Shown in pieces: positions 23,286 through 33,025 of a DNA stretch of 64,000 nt. The translations under genes were made by a program, and so were the position numbers. Origin of the DNA: Brachionus rotundiformis (taxonomy: Eukaryota > Rotifera > Eurotatoria > Ploima > Brachionidae); assembly GCA_016802295.1 (NCBI GenBank), contig JAESIW010000138.1, positions 3,376,152 to 3,440,151 on the forward strand. The letters are read 5' to 3'. Below the pieces are notes generated by a model. That model saw only the letters and a program-made list of their open reading frames with translations, did no database searches and was not told where the DNA came from. Position 1 is the stretch's first letter. Every line of letters begins with the position of its first letter.

Positions 23286-24863
23286 TTAAAAATATACTCT
23301 TGCTCTTGGATTTTCATTTTGATCTACTGGATGGGCTTTGCTAAAGTCGAACCTTGGGTTCTTAAAATACTTTCCAGGTTGACTTTGGCTATTTGATTCA
23401 TTCTCACTTTGGTATCCTAAATTTAAATTAGGATTTAAATTTATCTCTGGATTGTATCGATATGATTTATAAGGATCAAAATTTGGGTTACCATATCCTT
23501 CATTTGATGAAATAAAATCAAATGATTCATAGTTTTTGCTCTGGTTCAAATAAGGATTGGACCTTGCATTGTTCTGATTTCGGTTTGTTTTGTTATTAAT
23601 GCGAGGTAATTCAGTGTCCGATTGTACCAGTTTTTCAGTGCTTCTGTTCGATCGTTGGTCCACTTCTGGATTTGTATTTGACTTTTTGGGCTTTTTTTTC
23701 ATGAAATTGTTTCCAACCTCTTTGGCTTTTTGCATTCGTTCCATCTTGAACACCAAAAATTAGAGAAAAAAAACAATAAAAGAAAAATTAATTTACTTTT
23801 TCGCTTTTTTCTTCATTATGGTTAGTAGATCCAAAATTAGCTTTCAAATTTTTATAATCCTTGACTGTATACTCTCCATATGGATTGTAAAAACCGTCCA
23901 CCTCCCTTATTTTTTTTTCAATATGCTTGTTTGTATAGGATCCTGTTTGAAAAAAATAATTTTATACCTCTTTTGGATGGCTACTTACCTTCTTGTGTTT
24001 TGAATTTGTCTAAATAAAGTAAATCGTGAATAGATGGATCTTTGTCATCATAAACATTTGGCCTTTGCCAATAATTGTATGGGTAGACACTGTTGAAATA
24101 GTTTGGTTCTCGTGGCGAGCCCTTTTTGGCAAAATAAAGTGAATTTTTCATGTACGGGTTATATGGATTCGGGTAACCGTATGTAGGAAACATTGGTGGA
24201 ACAAATGGATACATGTATGGTGCGATTGGAGCCCCTGTATACGGGTCGACTAAAGGTACTACGCCACCTCTTGGGAGCTTGTACGCCGTCGGAAAACTTG
24301 CATAATATTGGTCTGAATAACTCTGAGTTGGATTTTTGGCAAAAGAAGATTGGTTATTTTTGCTTTTCATGTCGATTGTGTACTGTTTGTTATGAGCTTC
24401 AATAAAAGGCAAATATCTGCTTGTATTCAAGTTTTCTTTTTCTTCTTTTGATTCCGTAATAGGTTTTATCTTCTTATTCTGATCCTCTTCTGGCACATAA
24501 TCTGGTGTCGAATCTAGCGATAAATGAGGGATAAATATTTTTTACCAGCCAAATGTTAGTCAATATTTCTAAACCTTTTTGAGAGTGAGTGTCAGACTTT
24601 TTGTTTTTGCCTTTAGGCTTTTTATTGTCAACTTTTTGATTGTTAGGATGCTCTTTTTTGTTAGTTTTAGTGTTAGTACCTGTGTTTTGGTTAGTATTTG
24701 CTTCAATACTTAAATATGTGTCAACAGAGTTAGATGGTTTGAAAGTATTAGTTTGGTAAGTTTCGTTATCTAAGTCAAAAATTTGATTCTTAGCTAAGTT
24801 AGAAAGATATGCATCTTGTGGATTCAATGACTGCTGATAGTCTATTCGACCTTCTCTAGTCAT
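23286..24863 (-). CDS. Low-complexity Tyr/Pro/Asn-rich protein, four exons
   Basis: Exons in transcript order: 24575-24863, 23989-24513, 23797-23942, 23286-23744. The introns are 61, 46 and 52 bp and the phases agree, giving about 472 residues. The start is the ATG at 24863 (MTREGRIDYQQSLN); an upstream in-frame TTG was rejected. I do not recognise a family. Residues 1-95 are Asn/Thr/Lys-rich and very polar. The middle contains a striking aromatic segment with GAPIAPYMYPFVPPMFPTYG followed by NPYNPYM. The fourth exon begins MERMQKAKEVGNNFMKKKPK and continues with Asn/Ser/Tyr-rich repeats such as NPNFDPYKSYRYNPEINLN. There is no signal peptide and no globular domain is evident. Such composition is typical of intrinsically disordered RNA-associated or cytoskeletal proteins, but function cannot be assigned. 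The splice structure and an uninterrupted joined frame support a real gene. Confidence 0.75.
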
Positions 24864-27503
24864 TTTGTTAGTTATGAGCAAGAGTATATATTAAATTAAA
24901 TATTTAATAAAATATCTTATTTCCGTAGAATTATTTGTTTTTGATGAAAAAATTGTTCAAACAATCTTTATAACAAAATGCCGTGATTGTTGCCAACTAA
25001 TTATTTACCATTTTTATCAAACATTGGAAAAGGGATCAATTTAACTGTTTGAAAAATAATTTAGCAAGACTTGATGGGTTTCGCTTGCTAAAGCAATTTC
25101 AAACTATTAAGTGGTATTATACACATAAAACCCTGACTAAAAATTAAAATAATAAAATTACCTGCTTAGAAAATAGAGCCGAGTTTTAATCTTTTCTTTG
25201 ATTTGATATAAATAAATCTACTGGAAATAAATAATTATTTAATGTTGTTTTTTTTTAATTTTTACGTAAATTAAATTTAATTCTAGCTAATGAGACGTCG
25301 AAATCTAAAAATATTTATTTGTGTTTATTATTCCTGTTGCTTGGTATAAAAATTTGTCAAATAAAATTTAAAACTTGTTAAATTATTATAACTTTGAATT
25401 GAAAGAAATAATTAGCTTCCCAGTATAATAATTCAACTCTGTAAAAATCTCTAACTCATTAAATTTCTTTGAGACATTCATTTATACCAAATTAGCTATT
25501 TATCCTGTATTATCACACAAAGTAACCATGGTTTTATGATGAGCTAAATTAAATATCCTGAATGTGCCGTAAAGTCAGCTTGCCTGCTTACTAGCCTAAT
25601 CAAAATAAGAAATAAGGAAAAATTTGTTGACAATCGGGTTTTATAGAAATTATTCTAAGAAATTTTTGTTAAACTAAGTCTTGACAATAAACTTTTGCCC
25701 AATAGTTATTTTTTAAGAAAGTTGCTATTTTAAAATAAACATTCATAGAAAAAGTTAATGTTTATAAATAGAAGAAACCATTGAAAAGAAAAATTAAAGA
25801 GAAAGCAATCAAAAATAACAAAATTTTAAAATAATATCAAAAAAAAAAGTTTTCCAAATAATATGAAAAATTTAATTGAATTAAAATTATCGATTTTTAA
25901 AATACAAAAAATAAATTCTTTATTTACATGTTTTTTTCCTTATGTTCAAACAAATGATACCAATCTTGATTAGTTTTCGTAATGACTCTAATTAAAGTCT
26001 TGAATTTAAAAAATCTTTTAAAATAAGGATAACAGAAAGATAAAAAGCTTAAATTTCTGAAATTAATTTTCCATTCTTGAAATAAATAAAATTTAAGACC
26101 AAATTAGTTTGAATTTAAATCACATAAAAATGAGTGGGATATTTCTTTTGACAATAAAAGTGTATTTTTGTTTTTCTTTATTAATAAAACATGTCACTTA
26201 AGTTTCTAATTTGAATTGATTCAAAATTATCAAAATAAATGATGAATGAAACAAATATCTAATTAAGGACAAAGAAATGTTGGGTTACTTAGAAACAGCT
26301 ATCTTTTATATTTGAAAATAGGCATTTAACTGTATTTAGATTTTTTAAAATTTTCGTTTGAGAGTTTAAGTAAAAATTTCAATATTCTAAAAATGACTGA
26401 AAAAATATATAAGTGGGATAATTAAAAACGTCAATAAAGATAAAAGTATAATTTTTTAAATTAAAAAAAATATTTAAATTTTAGAAATAAAAATATTTTT
26501 TGATCACTTGGTTTTTTAAATTTGATTAATCTAGAAGAAAATTTACCAATCAAGATAACTATTTTTTTCAATTTTTCTATTATATTAAGCTTGAGTTAGT
26601 CTTGAATTTAAAGGACGTTTGAAAATTATCCTAAGATTATAAAAAATTTAAAAATAAAAATCTATAAAAATTAAAGAAATTTTAAATCAAAAAACGAAAT
26701 TTTTTTGTAAAAATCACCTAATGAATAATGTAAAAAAAATTAAGGAAAAATTTGTTACTTTATTTAGACAATTGGAAAAATGATTAATAAAATTTAATAA
26801 ATAACTTTTTTACATTTTATTTTATGCTTTTTAAAATGGAATTTCAATTTTTATAAAAAAATATTAAATTTAAATGTTTACTTTCTTATAAGATTTTATT
26901 ATTAAAAATTGTTAAGCATAATTAACTATAAAGTCTTCAAACGTAAAACAACATAGTTGCATCTAAGTCTTGATTTCTTACCACATTTATTTATTGGAAA
27001 ATATTTTTATATTTCTAAATAGACAATGTTGTTCAATAAAATAAAAAACATTTCATTTAATCTAACTTAAATTTTGAAATTATAATTTTTTTGGATTAAA
27101 GAAAATTCTGAAAAACTTCAAAAAACATCCAATTAATATCTTTTCAAACTTTTTTAAAAATTAAATTAAAAATACTCACAAATTTTAGAATTTTATATTT
27201 GTTAAAAACTACTTACAAATCAGAACCTATGAAATTGATCTTTTAATTTTAAAGTTCGAGCGAAATCTAAAATTTTAGTTAATTGATTTATAACAATAAA
27301 AAGTTAATTGGTCTAATAATATCAGGTGCTTTTCTTTTGAGAATTTAAAAAAGACTGAATTCCAAATCTTTTTTAACTAAACTTATTAAATCTAACTTAA
27401 ATGCAGTTTTATTTTGTTCAATTTTAAAATTTTGTTTCCATAGTTTCAGCGGACCAAATTCGATATTTTGCGATTTAATAATGAACTTTGTAGTCGAAGA
27501 AAA
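24864..27503. other. Divergent 2.6 kb intergenic region
   Basis: The flanking genes point away from this interval, so it likely holds both promoters. It is strongly AT-rich with no convincing open frame. Acceptor-like words (CCATAGTTTCAG) occur about 55 bases before the plus-strand start at 27504, so an untranslated upstream exon or trans-splice site is possible. Confidence 0.45.
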
Positions 27504-27522
27504 ATGTATGATCCAGAAGTAA
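27481..27522 (+). promoter_or_regulatory. Short upstream ORF overlapping the coiled-coil gene start
   Basis: An ATG at 27481 opens a 13-codon frame ending at TAA 27520-27522, in a different frame from the main ATG at 27504. If it is in the mature leader, it would reduce or regulate translation of the main frame. If the leader starts later through splicing, it is irrelevant. Confidence 0.35.
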
Positions 27523-28481
27523 ATCCGCATTTTTGTATTAATGACATAAAACTAGAAGATCTAAAAGAACCTAAATACATTGATCCATACTATTATCTGA
27601 GGCGACCATTAGAGCCTGAAAGGCTAAACTCAATTTACCAGCAAGCCTTTATTTTTGATTTACTGTACCGTTTTGCAAAAGAACACTTACCAAATGTTGA
27701 TGAAATACCAAGAAAAGAGCCTTCAAACGAAAATGAGAAAACAACTGATACTACAATTGATACAATCAAAGACAAAGTATTGGAATATTTGTTTAAGAAT
27801 CAAATTAACGAAATTGAGAAGAGAGAGGACAAATATGATAGAGAGTCTGAAAATATTTGGAATACGGAAGAGATTGGAATTTTGAGAAAAAACCTTGTGA
27901 AAATAAAAGAAGAAAATTTTCAGATCAGAAGTCAACTAGCTGTTACAGTTGAAGAAAATAAAGATTTGAGAGAAAAATTGGAAAAAATAAAAACCGATAC
28001 CAAACATATGCCGGATGAGATAAAATCATTGGAAAAAACTAATGAACGGTTGTACATAAGGGTTCAAGATATGGAAAGTCGCTATCTAATTTATTCAGCA
28101 GAAATGGAAAAGTTGGAAACTTCTTTAAAACAAATGAGTGATAATGAACAATCTCTAAAATCAAAACTTCAAGAAATCAATTCTGAAAAGCTCAATCTTG
28201 AGTTAGAGAATAATCGCCTAAAAAATAAGCTGGATTCATGCAAAAATGAATTGAAAAGTTATTTTCTAGCAAAATGTGAAAAATATAAATTAAAATATTT
28301 AAAACAAATTAACAAGTTAGAGAATAAATTAACTGAAACCGATAATTTGTTGAAAGAAGAACAGCAACAGCACGAAAAGTGTAAAAAAGGACTTGATCAT
28401 TTGAGGAACCATTTTATGTATGCTTTCGTTCCTGGAGAAAATTGCTCCAAATTAGAAGAAAAGAACATCTCATCAATGTAG
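27504..28481 (+). CDS. Coiled-coil protein of unknown function
   Basis: A 325-residue protein begins MYDPEVNPHFCINDIKLEDL; the in-frame TTG at 27468 was not used as the start. Residues 1-75 look like a small conserved head, with YIDPYYYLRRPLEPERLN and IFDLLYRFAKEHLPN. Residues 80-125 form a charged linker. From about 130 to 305 the sequence is a near-continuous heptad-like coiled coil rich in Glu, Lys, Leu and Asn. The C-terminal 20 residues leave the coil (HFMYAFVPGENCS). There is no signal peptide or membrane span. Such head-plus-coil proteins are common in cilia, centrosomes and motor adaptors, but I do not recognise this one. The gene is a single exon in the window; an acceptor-like AG upstream could mark a leader exon. 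Confidence 0.78.
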   Translation: MYDPEVNPHFCINDIKLEDLKEPKYIDPYYYLRRPLEPERLNSIYQQAFIFDLLYRFAKEHLPNVDEIPRKEPSNENEKTTDTTIDTIKDKVLEYLFKNQINEIEKREDKYDRESENIWNTEEIGILRKNLVKIKEENFQIRSQLAVTVEENKDLREKLEKIKTDTKHMPDEIKSLEKTNERLYIRVQDMESRYLIYSAEMEKLETSLKQMSDNEQSLKSKLQEINSEKLNLELENNRLKNKLDSCKNELKSYFLAKCEKYKLKYLKQINKLENKLTETDNLLKEEQQQHEKCKKGLDHLRNHFMYAFVPGENCSKLEEKNISSM

Positions 28482-30576
28482 CTTTAATTTTTTAAAATTG
28501 TTATGATCATAAACCAGTATTTTATTTAAAAAATTATTAATATTATTTATACAATTTCTCTTATTTTTAATTTAAATTTTCTGTTTTTTTTGGTGATGAA
28601 CTTCTATCTAAAACACAGCAAAATGGTAACCAAAATGAATGGTAACAAATTAACATTTTCTAAAAAAAAAGGGTCGTTAAGATAGGATTATTTTTCATAT
28701 ATCACTATAAAAATGTAGAAAATATTACTAAATCAAAATTTTTAAACAAAAGGTTTTCATCATCCATTGCGTATTCAAAGCACTTATCTCACACAAGCTA
28801 CCTAATTAATAATAATTAAATTAATAATAATTATCCAGGGCAAGCTCGCGGCTTGAAGATGTCTTCCTCGTCAGACAGATTAAATGAATATGAGCTTAGG
28901 AGGAGTTAATAAAATTAATTGAGGATAAATTTGATTGATCATTTAATATTTTAAAAAAGTTTGCGAACCTAATTTTTAAATTTTATAAAATTATTTTTGA
29001 ATAAATGCAAAATTTTAAGCCAATAATTACATTAAAGTTCAGATGGGAAGATTTCATTAAAAATAAATAAAACAAGATATTTGAGAGACGAGAGATAGAG
29101 AAAAATGAAGATGTATTTAAAAAAAAAACATATTCCTCCAATATTGGCAAGAATTCATTTTGGGAAAAGAGTTAAAGCTTTAATTTCAAAGAATAATATT
29201 ATGATATAATTGAACAGCTCGAATAAAGTGATTGTAAAAAAGAGACTTTTAAAATTGGGTCTGATTCAAAAACCAAATTTGGATTTTAAAAAAATTTTTT
29301 AATAACGATATTTACTAATTCAAGTTAAAATTCTTAGTAAATAAAACTTAATTTGTAAATTAATCATTAGTTATAATTATTTTTAAAATAAAAACGACCA
29401 TTGAATCTTTTAAAAAATTGTTTGTTATAAAATTAAAAAAATGTTTTTGATTTTGAGTTATAAATTTAAAGAAAATTAATTATTTTTATTTCACCCTCTT
29501 TTTTTTACAATTGGGCTTGGGACCAGCTTTGTTATGACTGCGACTTTAGCTAAGAATCCAGTGCGAGGTTAATCATAAACAGCACCACTTATCCGATCAC
29601 TTAATGGCTGCGAAATTGGCAGCTATTTAGACCAGATTGGAACCACAAACCCAGCGACTTCAACCTCACTCAAGATAAAGTCTTAACTTAAGGCTTCCAA
29701 ATTTACGTCTGTCTTCAGAGGGTCAGCTGTACAACAGATTCTAGCTCCTTTCGGATTCTTTACTGGGTCGCGCCCTCAAACGACAAGACTTGGACAAAGT
29801 TCTGTAGGCCTATGTATACAGCTCTTCTGCAGACTACGTAAAAGACCACATGCACATAAGATGCATCCTTGGGATCTGCTGATCAGCAGAGTTTTTAAAA
29901 AGGCTAACATTCTTAAATTTTTTTTCAAAAATTTAAATAATCTAAATGATCCTATTTGTATCCTTTTGTTTACCAATTAAATGTAAAGTAATTTAATTAA
30001 TTTAAATTATTTAGTTATTTTATTTAAAATACTTAGAATAAAATTTTTTTTTAATTTAAAATGAAAAATTGATTAATTCAAATTGGCTGATTTTGTTCAG
30101 ATAAAATCTCAAAAATCAAATACAGATCATTCTAACCTGATCTAACAAAATAAAAACGATTTTTATTTTTTTAATTAAATTAATTTACTAATTGAATTAA
30201 AAAAAATTTTTTAGAGATAATTTTTATGTATTTGTAAATAAAAACTATACAAATGAGTTAGAAATAGTTCAATTTTGATCATTTATTGGAACTGGAAAGA
30301 GAATGAACGTTCAATAATTTTCATTTAAGTAATTAAATTTCTATGCATATAAATTTAATAAATTAAATTTAAATTTTTTTATGAGGATATATCATTTGTG
30401 AGATATCTTTTAGTAGCAAATCGGTTTGAATGAATTTGACAGACAGCAAAATATATAAAATTATTAAATTAACTTGATCACGACTTTTTAGAAAGAATTC
30501 AAGTTGTAGTAGATAAAATATATTACAAGTACAAACTTTAAGTATTTTAATAAATAAGAAAATATTTAAACTTATT
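28482..30576. other. Intergenic spacer, mostly AT-rich
   Basis: The spacer follows the coiled-coil gene. Two patches are richer in GC than the rest: about 28840-28900 (GGCAAGCTCGCGGCTTGAAG onwards) and about 29510-29900, the latter listed separately. A near-perfect direct repeat of AATTAATAATAATTA lies at about 28803-28834. No gene is apparent. Confidence 0.5.
29510..29900. repeat. Compositionally distinct island, probable interspersed repeat
   Basis: About 390 bases have clearly higher GC content than the surrounding DNA, with abrupt edges into AT-rich sequence on both sides. No long open frame is present: the only one (minus strand, 29776-29976) runs out into the AT-rich flank and is not protein-like. 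No terminal inverted repeats or target-site duplications were spotted. Its position near two retroelement remnants suggests a decayed transposable element, but no family is recognised. Confidence 0.35.
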
Positions 30577-30966
30577 TTATATCTTAATTAAGCAATTGGG
30601 ATAATATAAATTGCGGAAAGCGTTACGTCTGATTAGACAGTCTTTCACTAGCTCTGGTCTGATGTGCCCTCGATGCCCGTTTCTGGGCGGTTCAACTTGT
30701 AGAAAGGAGTGCCATTCAACAGTGTCCAGTCCTTTCTGAAATTTGAACATTTCTATCAAATCACCCCTGGCTCTCCTCTCCTTCAGCGTTGTCAACTTCA
30801 TTTTTAGGCACCTGTCTTCGTATGTCATGTCGCGGAGTTGAGTTGGGACTTTGGTGGCACGGCGCTGAATTTTTTCCAGTGTGTTTATCTCGCCGAGGAG
30901 GTGTGGTCTCCATGCTTGGATTGCATACTCGAGATGCGGTCTGACATACGTATACAAATATTTCAA
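30577..30966 (-). pseudogene. Non-LTR retrotransposon (LINE) reverse-transcriptase C-terminal remnant
   Basis: The frame encodes the segment that follows the RT domain in many animal LINEs. It is recognisable from YVRPHLEYAIQAWRPHL, LEKIQRRATK, YEDRCLKMKLTTLKERRARG and DLIEMFKFQKGL, then an RGHIRPEL segment. It lacks the RT catalytic core and endonuclease, and the usual conserved ending (an asparagine-tryptophan-serine-leucine-proline type stretch) has been replaced by unrelated residues. It starts at a TTG with no upstream coding sequence. It is a 5'-truncated, decayed copy, distinctly GC-richer than its flanks, and not a host gene. Confidence 0.85.
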
Positions 30967-31665
30967 TTATCACTTATATCATAGCAAATTTGAGAAAATG
31001 ATTAACTGATAAAATACATCTGATGAATACCTTTAAATAAAAAAGAGTCTAAAAATTTAAAAGATTAAAAAAATTTAATTTAAAAGTTAATATGGTTTAA
31101 GATTATCTTATTTTCTATTTCAAGATTAATATATTATTTTGTGATCAAAAGAATAATACTGAAGTTTTAAACAATTAAATCTTTAAATTTAAATTAAGCT
31201 TAACTTAGTTTTCACAAATTTAGTGGCCTAGTTTAAATTATTTAAAACGAATATCTTTTTGTTAAATTTTTTAATATTTGTTGTATTTAAATTAGTTTAT
31301 AAATCACTAAATTATTAATCAATTTTTCGAAGACGTTTTTAATTTGGCTAATTTAAAAACCAAAAAGCTTATTAAAAAAATTGTGAAAAATTAAGTAATA
31401 AAATTACAAGTATCTAAAACTAAAAAAGTATAAATTTTTAGCTTCAAAAATTAGCTGATTCAAACACGTTTACATCATTTCGCCCAAAATAAATTGTCGC
31501 GAGTTTGTTCATTAAATAAACATCAATGAAAATCAAAAATATGTTTGAAATTAAGATTATTTCTTTTTATCTAAAATCTATTCAAAAAGTGGGTGTTTAA
31601 AACTATTTATAAAATTTAAATTCAATTTTTTAAAGCTTAATTGGTTAATATCTTAAAAAATAGAC
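30967..31665. other. AT-rich spacer upstream of the phospholipase gene
   Basis: About 0.7 kb of AT-rich sequence lies between the LINE remnant and the phospholipase start. It presumably contains that gene's promoter. An acceptor-like AAAATAG lies two bases before the ATG. Nothing else is visible. Confidence 0.45.
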
Positions 31666-32338
31666 ATGAAATTTTTAGCTCTAATTTCAGTTTGTGTTTT
31701 TCTTATAACTGCTGTCACAGCTAAAAAGAAAGTTGATATTGAATTAGCATATAAGCTCTTAGTCAAAGAAATAGTGAAAACGAATGGAAAAATCGTACCT
31801 AAGGCCGACTGTGAGCCGTCTTGTCCTGCCGGAAGTAAAAATTAGAAATTTCAATTAGATTTTAGATTTTAAAAATTGTTTTTTAAGCCTTTTTGACTCA
31901 AATTCCAAGTAACTAATTGAAAAATATAAAATTCTATAGAGTCTATTTGACTTAATTTTAAAAAGATCATACTTTTTCAACAAATGGATGTGGAAGTTAT
32001 AATATAAATATTGATTTTTCAGTTCTTAATATGCAAGAATTTAATGACTGCTGTGATGATCACGATTTTTGTTATGAAATTTGTTCCGAAACTAAAAAAG
32101 GCTGTGATGGTAGCTTTGATAAATGTCTTATTGGTCATTGTGATCAATGGGCTATCGAATCGAATTGGAACAGCTTCCAGAAGCTTAGTTACTACTTTTT
32201 CTAATTTATGTTACATGCCAAATTAATTTTTATATTTAAGCTTGTACAAGTGTTGTGAAATTGATGGTCATAGCTGTTGAAAGTCTTGGTTGTGCTGCTT
32301 ACAAATCGAGTAAGGAAGCTGCCTGTTTTTGTCAATAG
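31666..32338 (+). CDS. Secreted phospholipase A2, group XII-like, three exons
   Basis: Predicted secreted calcium-dependent phospholipase A2 (or a catalytically altered relative), hydrolysing the sn-2 ester of phospholipids. Exons: 31666-31834, 31966-32187, 32241-32338; introns are 131 and 53 bp and the joined frame gives 162 residues. A clear signal peptide occupies the first 20 or so residues (MKFLALISVCVFLITAVTA). The calcium-loop-like segment is NGCGSY (63-68) and the catalytic motif CCDDHDFCYEIC (85-96) carries His89-Asp90. Further Cys-rich parts are KKGCDGSFDKCL and, in the last exon, SLGCAAYKSS ... ACFC at the end. The wide spacing and the C-terminal ACxC match group XII rather than the venom-type groups I/II. 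In the unspliced DNA the exon 2 frame closes soon after the donor, so the gene is easy to miss. An AATAAA-like signal follows near 32382. Confidence 0.87.
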
Positions 32339-32594
32339 GTTAAATTTAATTCAAAATTAAAATTATACAACTCTCAGTTATAAAATAAACTTGCCCAAAT
32401 TTTAAAAATTTTAAAAATTTAATTTGATGAATTGGATGATTCTATCGAGTATCAGTAACTGTTCAGATTTTAATATTTTTTTTACTAAATTTTAATAAAA
32501 TAAGACTTGAAATTCGTTTATTCTTTGATTGGATTTATTGATTTTTTTTTAAATGAGACAATCAAACTAATAGATTGGTCAAATATATTTAGGA

Positions 32595-33025
32595 TACCTA
32601 AATACCAAGAAGTCCATGACCCAGTTAGGAGAATTAAGTTCTTTGGGGCTACCTGGGATGGTTTAGTTGTAGAAAGATCAAAGTAAATTTATTAGATAAA
32701 TTGTGCTAACAGAGGATCCTCCAAAGAGTCAGGGGGTAAATTTACTATAAAACACGTTCCTCAAGATGAACCCAGTCACCCGGAGAGGGTACTGGTTTTA
32801 CATGGACATCCCAATTAAGATAGATAGGTTCAACTCAAAGGTAAGATACAATGAACCAGAAGACGTCTGGTTTACGGATGCTTTCGAAAATGGACTAGGA
32901 GCAGTAGACTGGAAGTCAGGACAAGAAGTCTCACTTCAAGCTCCTGCGGAAAGCATTTTATTGGAAAATCTTATTTACTATGAAAAACTGATTATTTCTA
33001 AAAGAAAAATATTAATGCTAAATTA
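32595..33025 (+). pseudogene. Retroelement RT/RNase H remnant
   Basis: A first block reads IPKYQEVHDPVRRIKFFGAT followed by WDG, the F/YLG-type segment at the end of a reverse transcriptase, and ends at an in-frame TAA. After a shifted, damaged stretch, a frame from 32766 reads RRGYWFYMDIPIKIDR and DVWFTDAFENGLGAVDW. That is an RNase H start in which the usual FTDAS is FTDAF. The order RT then RNase H fits LTR or DIRS-type elements. The copy is broken by a stop, a frameshift and truncation at both ends and cannot be functional. The GC-richer sequence continues to about 33110. Confidence 0.72.

Noticed and set aside
30577..30966. Host gene with an RT-like domain
   Set aside because: The segment is a truncated LINE C-terminal part without catalytic core, start codon or splice partners.
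31990..32226. A 71-codon open frame at 32011-32226 across the phospholipase exon 2
   Set aside because: It is in a different frame from the Cys-rich catalytic motif; the motif-bearing frame joins cleanly to both neighbouring exons.
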